A DNA stretch of 64,000 nucleotides from Hirschia sp964342355. Its GTDB lineage: Bacteria; Pseudomonadota; Alphaproteobacteria; Caulobacterales; Hyphomonadaceae. Positions 1 through 8,168 of this stretch are shown piece by piece. The stretch lies in assembly GCA_964342355.1 (NCBI GenBank), contig CAYFFG010000002.1:1-64000 (forward strand), read 5' to 3'. The stretch's first letter is position 1, and each line of letters starts with the position of its first letter. The notes beneath the pieces were generated by a model. The model was not told where the DNA came from and did no database searches. It saw only the letters and a program-made list of their open reading frames with translations. Made by a program: the position numbers and the translations under genes.

Positions 1-26
1 CATAGCCTTGCTAAAGGGGGATCAGC

Positions 27-530
27 ATGAGCCGGCTTAAAGGATTATTCGCCTATGTCCTGATTGGGGGCGCCATCTTCCTGACCATACCATTTGTCGT
101 GAACATCTTTGGGAAGATGAACCCTGCGACTTTTCTGGACGGCTCCATGATCCTGGATTCAAAAGACCACATGTATGTGGAATGCCTGACATTCACATCC
201 GATCGTGAAATGCGCATTGAGGTCGACGCATCTCAAGAGATTTTCCTATCGGTTTACAAGGGGGTAAACTTGGCGCCAACGCGTGGCGCCGACGCGATGG
301 GATTTTCGCTGCAAAACTTTGCCTGCATGATGGACACCTCTGACTGTAGTGAATCAGCCATGCGCGAGTTTGCGGAGAAATACTCTATAGGCGCCACCTA
401 CTATCCGCGCACTTTGGGACAAAGCCTCAAAGTGTCTGTGCCTGAAGATAAAGAGGTTTGCCTAGCTTACATCATCAACAAGGCGGGGAGCACAACGATC
501 AAACACAAGGTCACCACGGTCCCGGAGTGA
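27..530 (+). CDS. Hypothetical membrane-anchored protein
   Basis: A 167-residue protein of unknown function. One hydrophobic segment at about residues 8-28 probably anchors it in the inner membrane, with the rest exported. The exported part has several cysteines (a Cys-Leu-Thr near residue 53 and a Cys-Met-Met-Asp-Thr-Ser-Asp-Cys stretch near residue 100) that could form disulfides. The ATG is preceded by an AAAGGGGG ribosome binding site about 6 bases upstream, so the start is well supported. It is the first gene in the window and its upstream partners are not visible. I do not recognise the family. Confidence 0.75.
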   Translation: MSRLKGLFAYVLIGGAIFLTIPFVVNIFGKMNPATFLDGSMILDSKDHMYVECLTFTSDREMRIEVDASQEIFLSVYKGVNLAPTRGADAMGFSLQNFACMMDTSDCSESAMREFAEKYSIGATYYPRTLGQSLKVSVPEDKEVCLAYIINKAGSTTIKHKVTTVPE

Positions 531-630
531 GGGTCAGCCCGTGCGTTTGCGCAACGTCTTAACCGTCCGGAGACCACAGCCAAAAGCAGCACGGATCAAA
601 TGCGGCGAAACCGCATCAGATCCGATCTGT

Positions 631-924
631 TTACGCCACGCCCTGATCGCGTTGATCTTCGCCGCGCTCAAACAGCTCAGAAACTTTGTGATTGGTAAAG
701 ACGATGCTGTCGCCATTGGCCTCAGCGTCCGCCACAATCCGCGCCGCCAGCGCCTGACCAGCGCGAATGCCCTTGCCGCCTTTTGGTAGGCGGGCGTAAT
801 TAACATATATGACATTGTCGCGTGGGCGCGTGTAAGAGATCATTGCCGGCAATTCCTCACCATCAACGGCGAGTTCATAACGTCCGATCGTCGAATGACC
901 TTCATGGATGATTTCGTGCGTCAT
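631..924 (-). CDS. Small GNAT-type N-acetyltransferase, YjdJ-like
   Basis: A 97-residue protein resembling the short single-domain GNAT proteins of the YjdJ/Acetyltransf_CG type. It opens with a beta strand that aligns with the family (RYELAVDGEELPAMISY). The acetyl-CoA loop region reads Gly-Lys-Gly-Ile-Arg-Ala-Gly near residues 50-56, followed by the amphipathic helix ALAARIVADAEANG. The C-terminal third diverges from typical members; I checked the other frames and found no better continuation, so I do not call a frameshift. The substrate is unknown. An AGGAG motif lies 10 bases before the ATG. The protein family is probable, the function tentative. Confidence 0.65.
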   Translation of the reverse strand: MTHEIIHEGHSTIGRYELAVDGEELPAMISYTRPRDNVIYVNYARLPKGGKGIRAGQALAARIVADAEANGDSIVFTNHKVSELFERGEDQRDQGVA

Positions 925-987
925 AGTCTACTTGCTCCTGTCTGGCATGGACCCAACGCATTCTGCGTAGTGCGCGTTCCATCGACT

Positions 988-1102
988 TCCACATAATGTG
1001 GATTCCATCCAGCAAGGAAATGGCGCCAAAATCTGGACCCTTTCGGCTCCATTTCAAGATAAATTGCGGCCAAAACGCTTGTGTCATCACGTGAAATTCA
1101 CG
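988..1102. promoter_or_regulatory. Two short palindromes between the GNAT and YitT genes
   Basis: The 282-bp region between the divergent genes at 631-924 (minus) and 1207-1854 (plus) contains two perfect short dyads. TCCACATAATGTGGA lies at 988-1002 (7-bp arms around one base) and CGTGAAATTCACG at 1090-1102 (6-bp arms around one base). A third, weaker dyad (TCCGCA/TGCGGA) lies at 1117-1139. They are plausible operator sites. No cognate regulator is encoded next to them. Confidence 0.3.
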
Positions 1103-1206
1103 CAATTACGTTTTATTCCGCAGTTCACCAAAATGCGGATTTATAATCTAACAACTCTACGTTACTCGAACTAATAAACGCTTAATAGCGATGAATTGCG
1201 CAATAA

Positions 1207-1854
1207 ATGTCTACACATCACACTGCTAAAACCGACGAAAGTGGCATTCGCGCCACACCTCAACATCACGCCTGGCATGAAGATATTCAGGCCCTCGGCA
1301 TTGGCGTTGTGCTGGTCACATTCGGGTTAACATTATTTGCCCATTCACAGGTGCTGACAGGCGGATTGGCGGGTATCGCACTATTAGGCGAATACGGTTT
1401 CGGACTGGATTATGGTTTATCCTTCTTCGTCCTCAACCTGCCTTTTTATGTTTTGGCGTTCATGCGGATGGGTCTGCAATTCACGCTCAAGACTTTCATC
1501 TGTGTTGGCCTGATTTCCATCCTCGCCAGCCTCATCCCCATGTGGATAAAGATATCCAGCATGTCGCCCCTTTTCGCAGCGGTCGCAGGCGGCGTGATGA
1601 TCGGCATGGGCATGCTGTCCCTGCTTCGGCATCGCACTGGTGTTGGCGGCGCCAATATCCTCGCGCAATTCCTCCAGGACCGCGGCGTTATACGCGCAGG
1701 CTATTTCCAGCTGATAATAGACTTAGGCGTGATGCTGGCGGGCAGTTTCATTCTGCCGCTCGAAAAAATCATGGTCTCGCTGATCGGGGCGATCGTTCTC
1801 AACATGGTGTTGGCGATAAACCACCGCCCCGGCCGATATATGGGCTTCAGCTAG
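1207..1854 (+). CDS. YitT family integral membrane protein
   Basis: A 215-residue polytopic membrane protein of the YitT/DUF161 family. After a hydrophilic, His-containing N-terminal tail of about 25 residues come five or six hydrophobic segments. The family hallmark Thr-Gly-Gly-Leu-Ala-Gly after the first helix is present (VLTGGLAGIALL), as is the RTGVGGANILAQFL segment after the fourth. The molecular function of the family is not established; transporter-like roles are only suspected. Its 3' end overlaps the convergent glutathione peroxidase gene by 4 bases, which leaves no room for an intergenic terminator. Family assignment is confident, function is not. Confidence 0.85.
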   Translation: MSTHHTAKTDESGIRATPQHHAWHEDIQALGIGVVLVTFGLTLFAHSQVLTGGLAGIALLGEYGFGLDYGLSFFVLNLPFYVLAFMRMGLQFTLKTFICVGLISILASLIPMWIKISSMSPLFAAVAGGVMIGMGMLSLLRHRTGVGGANILAQFLQDRGVIRAGYFQLIIDLGVMLAGSFILPLEKIMVSLIGAIVLNMVLAINHRPGRYMGFS

Positions 1855-2426
1855 AGCTGGGCTTCAATGTCAGCTGTCAGCGTTTCGTCCTGCGGCGCGA
1901 CGCGTGAGCCATAAGCCGCTACGGGCGCACCATCACGACCGATCAGGATTTTATGAAAGTTCCACTTTGGAACTACTTCATCGCCATATGTGTCGTGCGC
2001 CCATTTATAGAATGGGTGGGCATCCTCGCCTTTAACATGCTGGCGCACAGTCATGGGAAAAGTAACGCCATATTCTAAATCACAGAATTCCTTGGTCTGA
2101 GAGGCGTCATCATATTCCTGGCCGCCAAAGTCCTGGCTAGGAATGCCAACGACAACCAATCCTTGCGCTTCATATGCTTCATGCAAGGCCTGCAAGCCCT
2201 CATATTGCGGCGTGTACCCACATTTAGAGGCCGTGTTCACAACCAGCATCGGCTTGCCGGCAAATTGTGAGAAATCAAGATCGCCGCCATCCAGGTTTGG
2301 CAGCGTAAAGGAATAAGCCGATACAGCCGTTTGAGCCGCCTCAGCAGCTGGCGCTTCTGCACTCGCCGAAAGGTTCAGGCCCGTCAAAGCAAGCGCGCCA
2401 ATAGCGGCTTTCATCAAATGCGTCAT
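1851..2426 (-). CDS. Exported glutathione peroxidase family protein
   Basis: A 191-residue thiol peroxidase of the glutathione peroxidase family, expected to reduce hydroperoxides using thioredoxin or glutathione. The peroxidatic cysteine is Cys69 in Thr-Ala-Ser-Lys-Cys-Gly. The catalytic Gln (Phe-Gly-Gly-Gln-Glu) and the Trp-Asn pair (Lys-Trp-Asn-Phe) are in place. Residues 1-23 form a signal peptide (positive start, hydrophobic core, Ala-Ser-Ala cleavage site), so a periplasmic location is inferred; many bacterial relatives are cytoplasmic. I chose the ATG at 2426 because GGGGAG precedes it by about 10 bases and it starts the signal peptide; a GTG at 2444 is the alternative. Confidence 0.88.
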   Translation of the reverse strand: MTHLMKAAIGALALTGLNLSASAEAPAAEAAQTAVSAYSFTLPNLDGGDLDFSQFAGKPMLVVNTASKCGYTPQYEGLQALHEAYEAQGLVVVGIPSQDFGGQEYDDASQTKEFCDLEYGVTFPMTVRQHVKGEDAHPFYKWAHDTYGDEVVPKWNFHKILIGRDGAPVAAYGSRVAPQDETLTADIEAQL

Positions 2427-2501
2427 GTCCGTTTGTCTCCCCACTTTCGCGTTTTTGATAGTTTACTATACGCATGAAAATCAGAAAAAGACCAACAGTC
2501 C

Positions 2502-3704
2502 TCAAGCGGCGTCCGCGTCATATGCCGACACAGTCCCGGTGATGAAACCGCCCCCCAGCACAGCGCCCGCATCGCCTTCCGTATAAAGGACACAGGCCTG
2601 CCCAGGCGCAACGCCCTCCTCAGGCTCGTCAAAGACAAATCCAGGCGCGCCATTGATCATCGCCATTTTGCCCGCAGTCGGCGGACGCGTGGAGCGCACG
2701 CGCGCTAAAGCTGGCCGTCCCGCCTCACAGGCAGCCTCCAGCGAGCCTTCGCCCAGCCAGTTTGCTTCGCCCATGCTGAGTGCGCGCGTCATCAAAGCCT
2801 CCCGCGGGCCAACAATCACCTGCTTTTTCGCCGCATCAACTTTGACCACATAAATCGGCTCACCCGTGGCGACACCCAGTCCGCGGCGTTGACCGACAGT
2901 ATAGCGGATCACGCCTTCATGTTCGCCCAGCACCCGACCATCCAGATGCACGATCTCGCCTTTGCGGCCTGCGCCAGGACGCAGCTTTTCAACAATCGCC
3001 GTATACTTCCCGTCCGGCACAAAGCAGATGTCCTGACTGTCCGGTTTAGAGGCGACCTGCAGTCCCATCGCCGCCGCCAGCTGACGTGTCGTGTCCTTGT
3101 TTAGACCGCCCAATGGAAAGCGCAGGAAATCAAGCTGTTCGCGCGTCGTCGCAAACAGGAAGTAGCTCTGATCTTTGTCCGGGTCTGCGGCCCGCGCCAA
3201 TTGCGCGATGCCTGCTTCATCCACCCTGCGGCGAATGTAATGGCCGGTGGCCATCGCATCCGCGCCCAGCTGACGCGCAGTGTCCAGCAAATCACGAAAT
3301 TTCACTGTCTGGTTGCATCGCACACATGGAATGGGCGTTGATCCGGAAAGATATGTGTCCGCAAAGTCTTCCATGACCTGCTCGCGAAAGCGGCTTTCAT
3401 AATCCAGCACATAATGCGGAATGCCCAGCGCATCAGCGACATTGCGGGCGTCATGGATGTCCTGCCCCGCACAACATGCGCCCTGCTTTTTCAGCGCAGC
3501 GCCATGATCATAGAGCTGCAATGTGACACCCACCACATCATAGCCAGCATACTTTAAAAGGCCTGCCACAACGGAGGAATCCACGCCCCCCGACATGGCG
3601 GCGACCACACGCGTTTCATGGCGTGGTTTATCAATTCCAAGATCAAGGTCAGCGCCCTTAAGAATGTCCTGCATTCCCGGCGCGTCTAAAGCGTCGATTT
3701 TCAT
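2502..3704 (-). CDS. mnmA: tRNA-specific 2-thiouridylase MnmA
   Basis: A 400-residue enzyme that thiolates U34 of the tRNAs for Lys, Glu and Gln, using ATP and persulfide sulfur from a relay or desulfurase. The PP-loop pyrophosphatase motif Ser-Gly-Gly-Val-Asp-Ser-Ser lies at residues 38-44. The first catalytic Cys is in PCVRCNQ (about residue 127). The second is in the family signature Asp-Ser-Gln-Asp-Ile-Cys-Phe. The C-terminal beta-barrel region follows with VGQRRGLGVA. Length is slightly above the usual 360-380 because of an extra N-terminal stretch of about 25 residues. It is transcribed divergently from the response regulator at 3974. Confidence 0.96.
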   Translation of the reverse strand: MKIDALDAPGMQDILKGADLDLGIDKPRHETRVVAAMSGGVDSSVVAGLLKYAGYDVVGVTLQLYDHGAALKKQGACCAGQDIHDARNVADALGIPHYVLDYESRFREQVMEDFADTYLSGSTPIPCVRCNQTVKFRDLLDTARQLGADAMATGHYIRRRVDEAGIAQLARAADPDKDQSYFLFATTREQLDFLRFPLGGLNKDTTRQLAAAMGLQVASKPDSQDICFVPDGKYTAIVEKLRPGAGRKGEIVHLDGRVLGEHEGVIRYTVGQRRGLGVATGEPIYVVKVDAAKKQVIVGPREALMTRALSMGEANWLGEGSLEAACEAGRPALARVRSTRPPTAGKMAMINGAPGFVFDEPEEGVAPGQACVLYTEGDAGAVLGGGFITGTVSAYDADAA

Positions 3705-3860
3705 CGTCTGTCCTCTCCAACGGGTTCAAGGGCCCGTGCAGATGGTTGAAGTTAGTTATCGTTATAAATCAATGATGTGCAAAATGCATAGAAATATATT
3801 CTGAAAGCGTCGCCATTTCTCGTTGATATTTCCAGGATCTGCGTGCACACTCACGTTCAA

Positions 3861-3890
3861 CAATTCAAAAAGAATTGGCACAATATAAGC
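3861..3890 (+). promoter_or_regulatory. Possible degenerate sigma-54 promoter before the response regulator
   Basis: TTGGCAC (3875-3881) matches the sigma-54 -24 element exactly. Ten bases separate its GG from a GC at 3889-3890, which is the required spacing, but the -12 element reads AAGC where TTGC is expected. A small dyad (CAATTC/GAATTG, 3861-3877) overlaps the -24 box. It lies about 84 bases upstream of the start at 3974. This is a weak candidate. Confidence 0.25.
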
Positions 3891-3973
3891 GCTGAATACA
3901 GATCAAAAAGGGCGCACAGATATAATAACTTGCGAGTAGATGTCATATATAACCTTAGATAAGGAAAATAGTG

Positions 3974-4384
3974 ATGGCAGAAACAAAGGAGTTGTTGATT
4001 GTCGAAGATGATCCAAATGACCGTTTTTTAATTGCTCACGCACTTAAAAATTTTGCTCAGGGCGTTAAATTCGACTTTTCAGACTGCGCCGAAGATGCGT
4101 GGGTACGGCTGCAAAACGGCGACATACCAAACCTTATCGTTACAGACCTGAGGATGCCCGGCATGGGCGGGCACGAATTTGTAGCTCGCTTGAAAAAACA
4201 TGACGACTTCAAAGAAATTCCAACGATTGTTTTTTCAACCTCGCCGAACGCGTCCGATGTTCAAAAATGCTATAGCAATTACGCGAATGCGTATGTCGTG
4301 AAGCCGCAAAATCTGGACGGGTACAAACGCGCCGCCGAAACATTGCGAGAGTTCTGGTTCGAACAGTCCAGCCTTCCGAAATAA
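3974..4384 (+). CDS. Single-domain response regulator (CheY/Rcp1-like)
   Basis: A 136-residue receiver with no output domain. The acidic pocket is Glu11-Asp12-Asp13, the phospho-acceptor is Asp58 in IVTDLRMPG, and the conserved Lys sits in YVVKPQ. A conserved Ser/Thr (FSTSPNAS) completes the switch. Receivers of this type pass phosphate between proteins or bind partners instead of DNA; the cognate kinase is not in the window. I chose the ATG at 3974, eight bases after AAGGA, over the GTG at 3971. It stands alone: mnmA is divergent and the next gene is 206 bases away, beyond two hairpins. Confidence 0.9.
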   Translation: MAETKELLIVEDDPNDRFLIAHALKNFAQGVKFDFSDCAEDAWVRLQNGDIPNLIVTDLRMPGMGGHEFVARLKKHDDFKEIPTIVFSTSPNASDVQKCYSNYANAYVVKPQNLDGYKRAAETLREFWFEQSSLPK

Positions 4385-4390
4385 GCGGTT

Positions 4391-4470
4391 CCGCCACCAG
4401 GCGGGACGCGTCGGTCACCTTCCTGTCGCTTTCCCCTCATCCCCCAACACAGGAAGGGCGGCCCGACGCG
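4391..4470 (+). other. Structured intergenic element with C-rich loop
   Basis: Directly after the stop codon of the response regulator is a hairpin CCGCC-acca-GGCGG (4391-4404). It is followed by a long two-tier hairpin: outer arms CGCGTCGG (4407-4414) and CCGACGCG (4463-4470), inner arms CCTTCCTGT (4418-4426) and ACAGGAAGG (4449-4457). The 22-base apical loop is almost pure pyrimidine with CCCCT and CCCCC runs. No U-tract follows, so a simple intrinsic terminator is unlikely. It may be a 3' UTR structure, an sRNA processed from the mRNA, or a cis element for the TIR gene. Confidence 0.45.
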
Positions 4471-4590
4471 ATATTACGCCCAAAAACAAACAACAGCGTC
4501 CTTTGATGACATATGCTCACTTGCCGCTGGATCTGGTTTCCACTTATTGTCCCTTCATCAACAATACGGGGCATGTTGAGGGGAAGAGAT

Positions 4591-5943
4591 ATGAGCGACA
4601 CACCACGCCGCTATCGGGGATTTATATCCTATTCACAGCGCGATCAGGCGTTCGCCAAGCGCCTGCACAAAGCGCTGGAAGGTTTTAAGCTGCCGAATGG
4701 CAAAAAGCTGGGCCGTTTCTTCCGCGACGATGATGAGCTTGGCGGCGCAGCCAGTCTTGGCTCTGTCCTGGAAAATTCCATCCGCGACAGTGAAGACCTG
4801 ATCGTTATCGCCAGCCCCAATTCGGCTCAGTCCAAATGGGTGAATGAAGAAGTCATCCATTTCAAAAAACTGGCCGACCCCAACAAACAGGTTTTCGCTG
4901 TGGTGATTGATGGTGCGCCCGGCGGCCATGATGGCGCGCTGGAATGCTTTGTCCCGGCCTTGCGCTCCAAGGTCTCTCAATCAGGCGACATTACCGGCGA
5001 ACCAGACGAACCCCTCGCCCCGGATGCGCGCAAGGAACCGTTCAAACGCCTCGTCACCAAACTGGTCGCCGGGCTCGAGGATCTGCCGTTTGACGACCTC
5101 TGGCAGCGCGAAAAGCGCCGCGCCCGTAATCGCATGCTGACCAGCGTGGCTGTCATCGCCGCTATCGCCGCACCGCTGGCATATTGGGGCGCCAACACCA
5201 CGTTGAAGCTCCAGTCCAGCACCTCGCAACTCGCCAGCCTCGACCCGGAAACCCAGCGCGCAAATTTTCTGGATAACTACTATGTTCAGCTCGCCGACAA
5301 GCAGTTTGCCGAACAAGTGCCGGAAGAATATCGCATCACGCGCGAGGCTTATGACGACGCCATCCAGATCCTGGTTGAAACTGATCTGAATAACGACGGC
5401 TATCAGGACTATTTCATTAAGCTGGAGCACATCGAGTTTTGTGGCTCATCCGGCTGTCTGCACGAGATCGTCCTTACCGATGACGGCCGCCCGCGCATTA
5501 TTCACAGCTCAAACGGCGGCGACCTGCAGGTGTTGACCACCAGCCGGAATGGCATGCGTGACATCGGTCTGGGGTTTGGCGGTCTTGAGGATGGCGGCGC
5601 CGTCTACCGTATGCTGCGTTTTGAAAACGATCTTTATGTCGACAAGGCCTATGCCGTGTGTAACGGCGTGGTGACCTATTGCGGCCTCTCCACCGTGTTC
5701 AGCGACACCCCTGTTGGCGACACTATGCAGATGGTCTTCCGCGCCGTCAGCGAAGCGGAAATGAACCAGCTCAAACTAGCTGACCGGAATGTCTTCACAT
5801 CCGTGCGCGCAGCAGAAAACCGCGACCTTTCAGCGTCCTCCGGCACAGAGATAGACTATATCGCAGGGGTTGATGCGACTGGAGAATTTGGCCTCGTCCA
5901 CGTCTGGAAAGGCACATATGGCGTGGTGCGCCTAGCGCCTTAA
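4591..5943 (+). CDS. TIR-domain protein with a transmembrane segment and exported C-terminal domain
   Basis: A 450-residue protein. Residues 8-125 are a TIR domain (TIR_2-like) starting with Arg-Gly-Phe-Ile-Ser-Tyr-Ser. The SKWVNEE segment (Trp83, Glu86/Glu87) matches the position of the catalytic Glu of NAD-cleaving TIR domains. A basic stretch (WQREKRRARNR) precedes one transmembrane helix at about 182-201. The remaining 250 residues should be periplasmic and contain an EF-hand-like loop Asp265-x-Asn267-x-Asp269-Gly-x-x-Asp273 plus several Cys pairs. TIR domains act in immune signalling, NAD hydrolysis or scaffolding; the role here is unknown. The start at 4591 follows GGGGAAGAG and opens directly into the TIR domain. 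Confidence 0.85.
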   Translation: MSDTPRRYRGFISYSQRDQAFAKRLHKALEGFKLPNGKKLGRFFRDDDELGGAASLGSVLENSIRDSEDLIVIASPNSAQSKWVNEEVIHFKKLADPNKQVFAVVIDGAPGGHDGALECFVPALRSKVSQSGDITGEPDEPLAPDARKEPFKRLVTKLVAGLEDLPFDDLWQREKRRARNRMLTSVAVIAAIAAPLAYWGANTTLKLQSSTSQLASLDPETQRANFLDNYYVQLADKQFAEQVPEEYRITREAYDDAIQILVETDLNNDGYQDYFIKLEHIEFCGSSGCLHEIVLTDDGRPRIIHSSNGGDLQVLTTSRNGMRDIGLGFGGLEDGGAVYRMLRFENDLYVDKAYAVCNGVVTYCGLSTVFSDTPVGDTMQMVFRAVSEAEMNQLKLADRNVFTSVRAAENRDLSASSGTEIDYIAGVDATGEFGLVHVWKGTYGVVRLAP

Positions 5944-6044
5944 CCGCCCAGAGGTTGAGTGGAATTTTGCCCATAAAAATAAAGCGATATTAATCCCATT
6001 TTTTTACTATGGTCATTAACTGACCTGATGTGAAAGAACCGGAC

Positions 6045-7094
6045 ATGACAGTCGTATCCCCTCACCAGAAGCTGCACGCCGCAGCCCCGCCCAAGCTGGA
6101 CAATGGTGAGGAATTCGTTCCGGCGCCCCGCCATATGGTGCACACCATCACCACCAACGCCGAGTTTCGCCAGGCGCTCAGCGATGCGGCCGCGCCCTAT
6201 TCTGTTGAGGTCAGCGCACAAGTTGGCGGGTTTGGCGTTTCCGGCGACACGCCTTCTAAAACCCTTGTCACCCAGATCTTAAAAGAACTGTCCGAAACAC
6301 CGGAAAAATATGTCGAGCCACTGCACATGCCAGCCATCCGCGCAGCCATGGTGGAGGTCCACAAAAAGGTGCTAAAGCGCGATCTCGCATTCCGTTTAGA
6401 AGGCATTTTAGCGCCTGTGCGCCCGATGACGCTGGCCCAGCTTTCCTTCATGCAGGACCTGTTGGACAAATCCATCCCGCTTCTTTTTGGCACGGGCCCA
6501 ACAGGCACTGGCAAGACCTATATGGCGATCGCCGCCGGCATCAATCTTCTCGCCACTGAGGCGGTCAAACACCTCATCATCACGAAACCGCACGAACTTG
6601 AACCCGGCGAAGTTGTCTCCCCGGACCTGCGCGCAGAAAAAGTGTGCGACGAACAGTTCAACGTCTATTTTGACGTTCTGCACGACCTCATTGGCCGCGA
6701 AGAAACTGAAGTCCTTCTGGCTCAGAAAAAACTGGAAGTCACGCCGCTGGGTCTTCTGCGCGGACGCACCTTCAACGACGCCTTTATCATTATGGACGAA
6801 GCCCACATCACAAACACCAGCTGGATGCGCCTGGCCGTCACCCGCATGGGCCAGCGTTCGCGCATGGTGGTGTGCGGCGACACCGGCGTCACGCATCTAC
6901 GCTCAGGCGAAACCAGCGGGCTGACCCACCTCCTCCAGATGATCGAAGGACAAGGCATTGGCAAAGTCCACACCTTCGCCCCGCGCCATGTCATCCGCAA
7001 TGACGTGGTCGCCAAGCTGGAAACCCTCTACGCCACCGAAGACGATGACAGCGTCTTTGACCCCTGCCCATCGGCTGAACACGCTTATGGTTAA
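6045..7094 (+). CDS. PhoH family ATPase, stand-alone
   Basis: A 349-residue P-loop ATPase of the PhoH family. Walker A reads GPTGTGKTYMA (about residues 153-163) and Walker B IIMDEAHIT. The intervening Pro-rich segment and the Arg-Gly-Arg-Thr-Phe-Asn-Asp motif (RGRTFNDAFI) are typical of the family. PhoH proteins are linked to RNA metabolism, but the precise reaction is unsettled. It is not next to ybeY or miaB, so it is probably not the ybeZ copy, and it lacks the PIN domain of PhoH2. The ATG at 6045 is preferred; an in-frame GTG lies at 6030. Confidence 0.88.
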   Translation: MTVVSPHQKLHAAAPPKLDNGEEFVPAPRHMVHTITTNAEFRQALSDAAAPYSVEVSAQVGGFGVSGDTPSKTLVTQILKELSETPEKYVEPLHMPAIRAAMVEVHKKVLKRDLAFRLEGILAPVRPMTLAQLSFMQDLLDKSIPLLFGTGPTGTGKTYMAIAAGINLLATEAVKHLIITKPHELEPGEVVSPDLRAEKVCDEQFNVYFDVLHDLIGREETEVLLAQKKLEVTPLGLLRGRTFNDAFIIMDEAHITNTSWMRLAVTRMGQRSRMVVCGDTGVTHLRSGETSGLTHLLQMIEGQGIGKVHTFAPRHVIRNDVVAKLETLYATEDDDSVFDPCPSAEHAYG

Positions 7095-7220
7095 ATCCGT
7101 TTCATAAAAGCACGCACGCCGTGTTTCCCGATTGTCCAGTCTCAACAGCGTCTGTATTATCCATTTGTCCGACCCACTGATCATTTAGGCGTGTGTGGCG
7201 GCGCATTTGCTGAGGCATAT

Positions 7221-8168
7221 ATGGACATTGTCTTTCTTGTCGTCGCCGGACTGGCGGGTCTGATTTTCGGCGGTGACTTTTTGGTGCGCGGCGCAGAGAG
7301 CATCGCACTGCGCATCGGCCTTTCTCCCATGGTGATCGGTCTGACGCTGGTTGGCTTTGGCACATCCACGCCCGAACTGGTCACCAGCCTTCAGGCCGCC
7401 TTTGTCGGCTCGCCCGGCATCGCCATCGGCAATGTGGTCGGCAGCAATATCGCCAATATGCTGCTTATTCTTGGTTTCGCAGCGGTATTCGCCCCCATTG
7501 CCATCAGCAAGGCCGCTTTTATGCGCGACGGAACAGTTCTGGCGCTGTCCACCCTGATGTGCCTTGGCGCTGTGCTGTTTGGCTATTTAAGCCCCGTCAT
7601 CGGCGCGCTCTTTATCGCCGTGCTGATTGCCTATCTCGTCTTCACTATCCGGCAGGAAAGTCGCTCGGCCAAGAAAGCGCCCGACCTGGATGTGACCGCC
7701 CCGCTCCCTTCGTCATCCAACCTCCTCAAAAACCTGGCGTTTGTCTTTGGGGGACTGGCGCTCACCATTTTCGGCGCGCGGTTTCTGGTCATGGGCGCCA
7801 TAGACGTTGCGCGGGCCTTCAACATATCAGAAGCCATCATCGGCCTTACCATCGTTGCGGTGGGAACTTCCCTTCCCGAACTGGTAACAACGGTGGTCGC
7901 CATCCGGCGTGGTCAGGCAGACATCGCATTCGGCAATGTTGTCGGCAGCAATATTTTCAATATTCTGTTTATTCTAGGCGCAACAGCGCTTGTGCATCCG
8001 ATCGCTATTCCGGACGCGATCGCCTCATTCGACATCTGGGTAATGACAGGGGTCACCGCCTTTATCATTCTCGCCGCCATAACCCGCTGGCGCATCTCCC
8101 GCACAGAAGGCGCCCTGCTGCTTATCGCCTACATCGCCTATACGCTCTGGCTAGGCGCCCGCATCTAA
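7221..8168 (+). CDS. Calcium/sodium antiporter family (CaCA, YrbG-like) transporter
   Basis: A 315-residue inner membrane exchanger with about ten transmembrane segments in two inverted halves. Each half carries the CaCA alpha-repeat signature. Half one has GFGTSTPELVTS and GNVVGSNIANMLLI; half two has AVGTSLPELVTT and GNVVGSNIFNILFI. The Glu in each PEL motif is the expected cation ligand. Ion specificity (Ca2+, Na+, K+ or H+) cannot be read from the sequence. The ATG at 7221 is preceded by TGAGG at 7211; the open frame extends 10 codons upstream but without a ribosome binding site. Confidence 0.93.
   Translation: MDIVFLVVAGLAGLIFGGDFLVRGAESIALRIGLSPMVIGLTLVGFGTSTPELVTSLQAAFVGSPGIAIGNVVGSNIANMLLILGFAAVFAPIAISKAAFMRDGTVLALSTLMCLGAVLFGYLSPVIGALFIAVLIAYLVFTIRQESRSAKKAPDLDVTAPLPSSSNLLKNLAFVFGGLALTIFGARFLVMGAIDVARAFNISEAIIGLTIVAVGTSLPELVTTVVAIRRGQADIAFGNVVGSNIFNILFILGATALVHPIAIPDAIASFDIWVMTGVTAFIILAAITRWRISRTEGALLLIAYIAYTLWLGARI

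Noticed and set aside
631..924. Frameshift in the C-terminal part of the GNAT gene
   Set aside because: The C-terminal third is unlike typical members, but neither of the other two frames continues the family sequence.
902..1105. 67-codon open frame on the minus strand upstream of the GNAT gene
   Set aside because: It overlaps the GNAT start, lacks a ribosome binding site and contains the palindrome 988-1002, which fits a regulatory spacer better.
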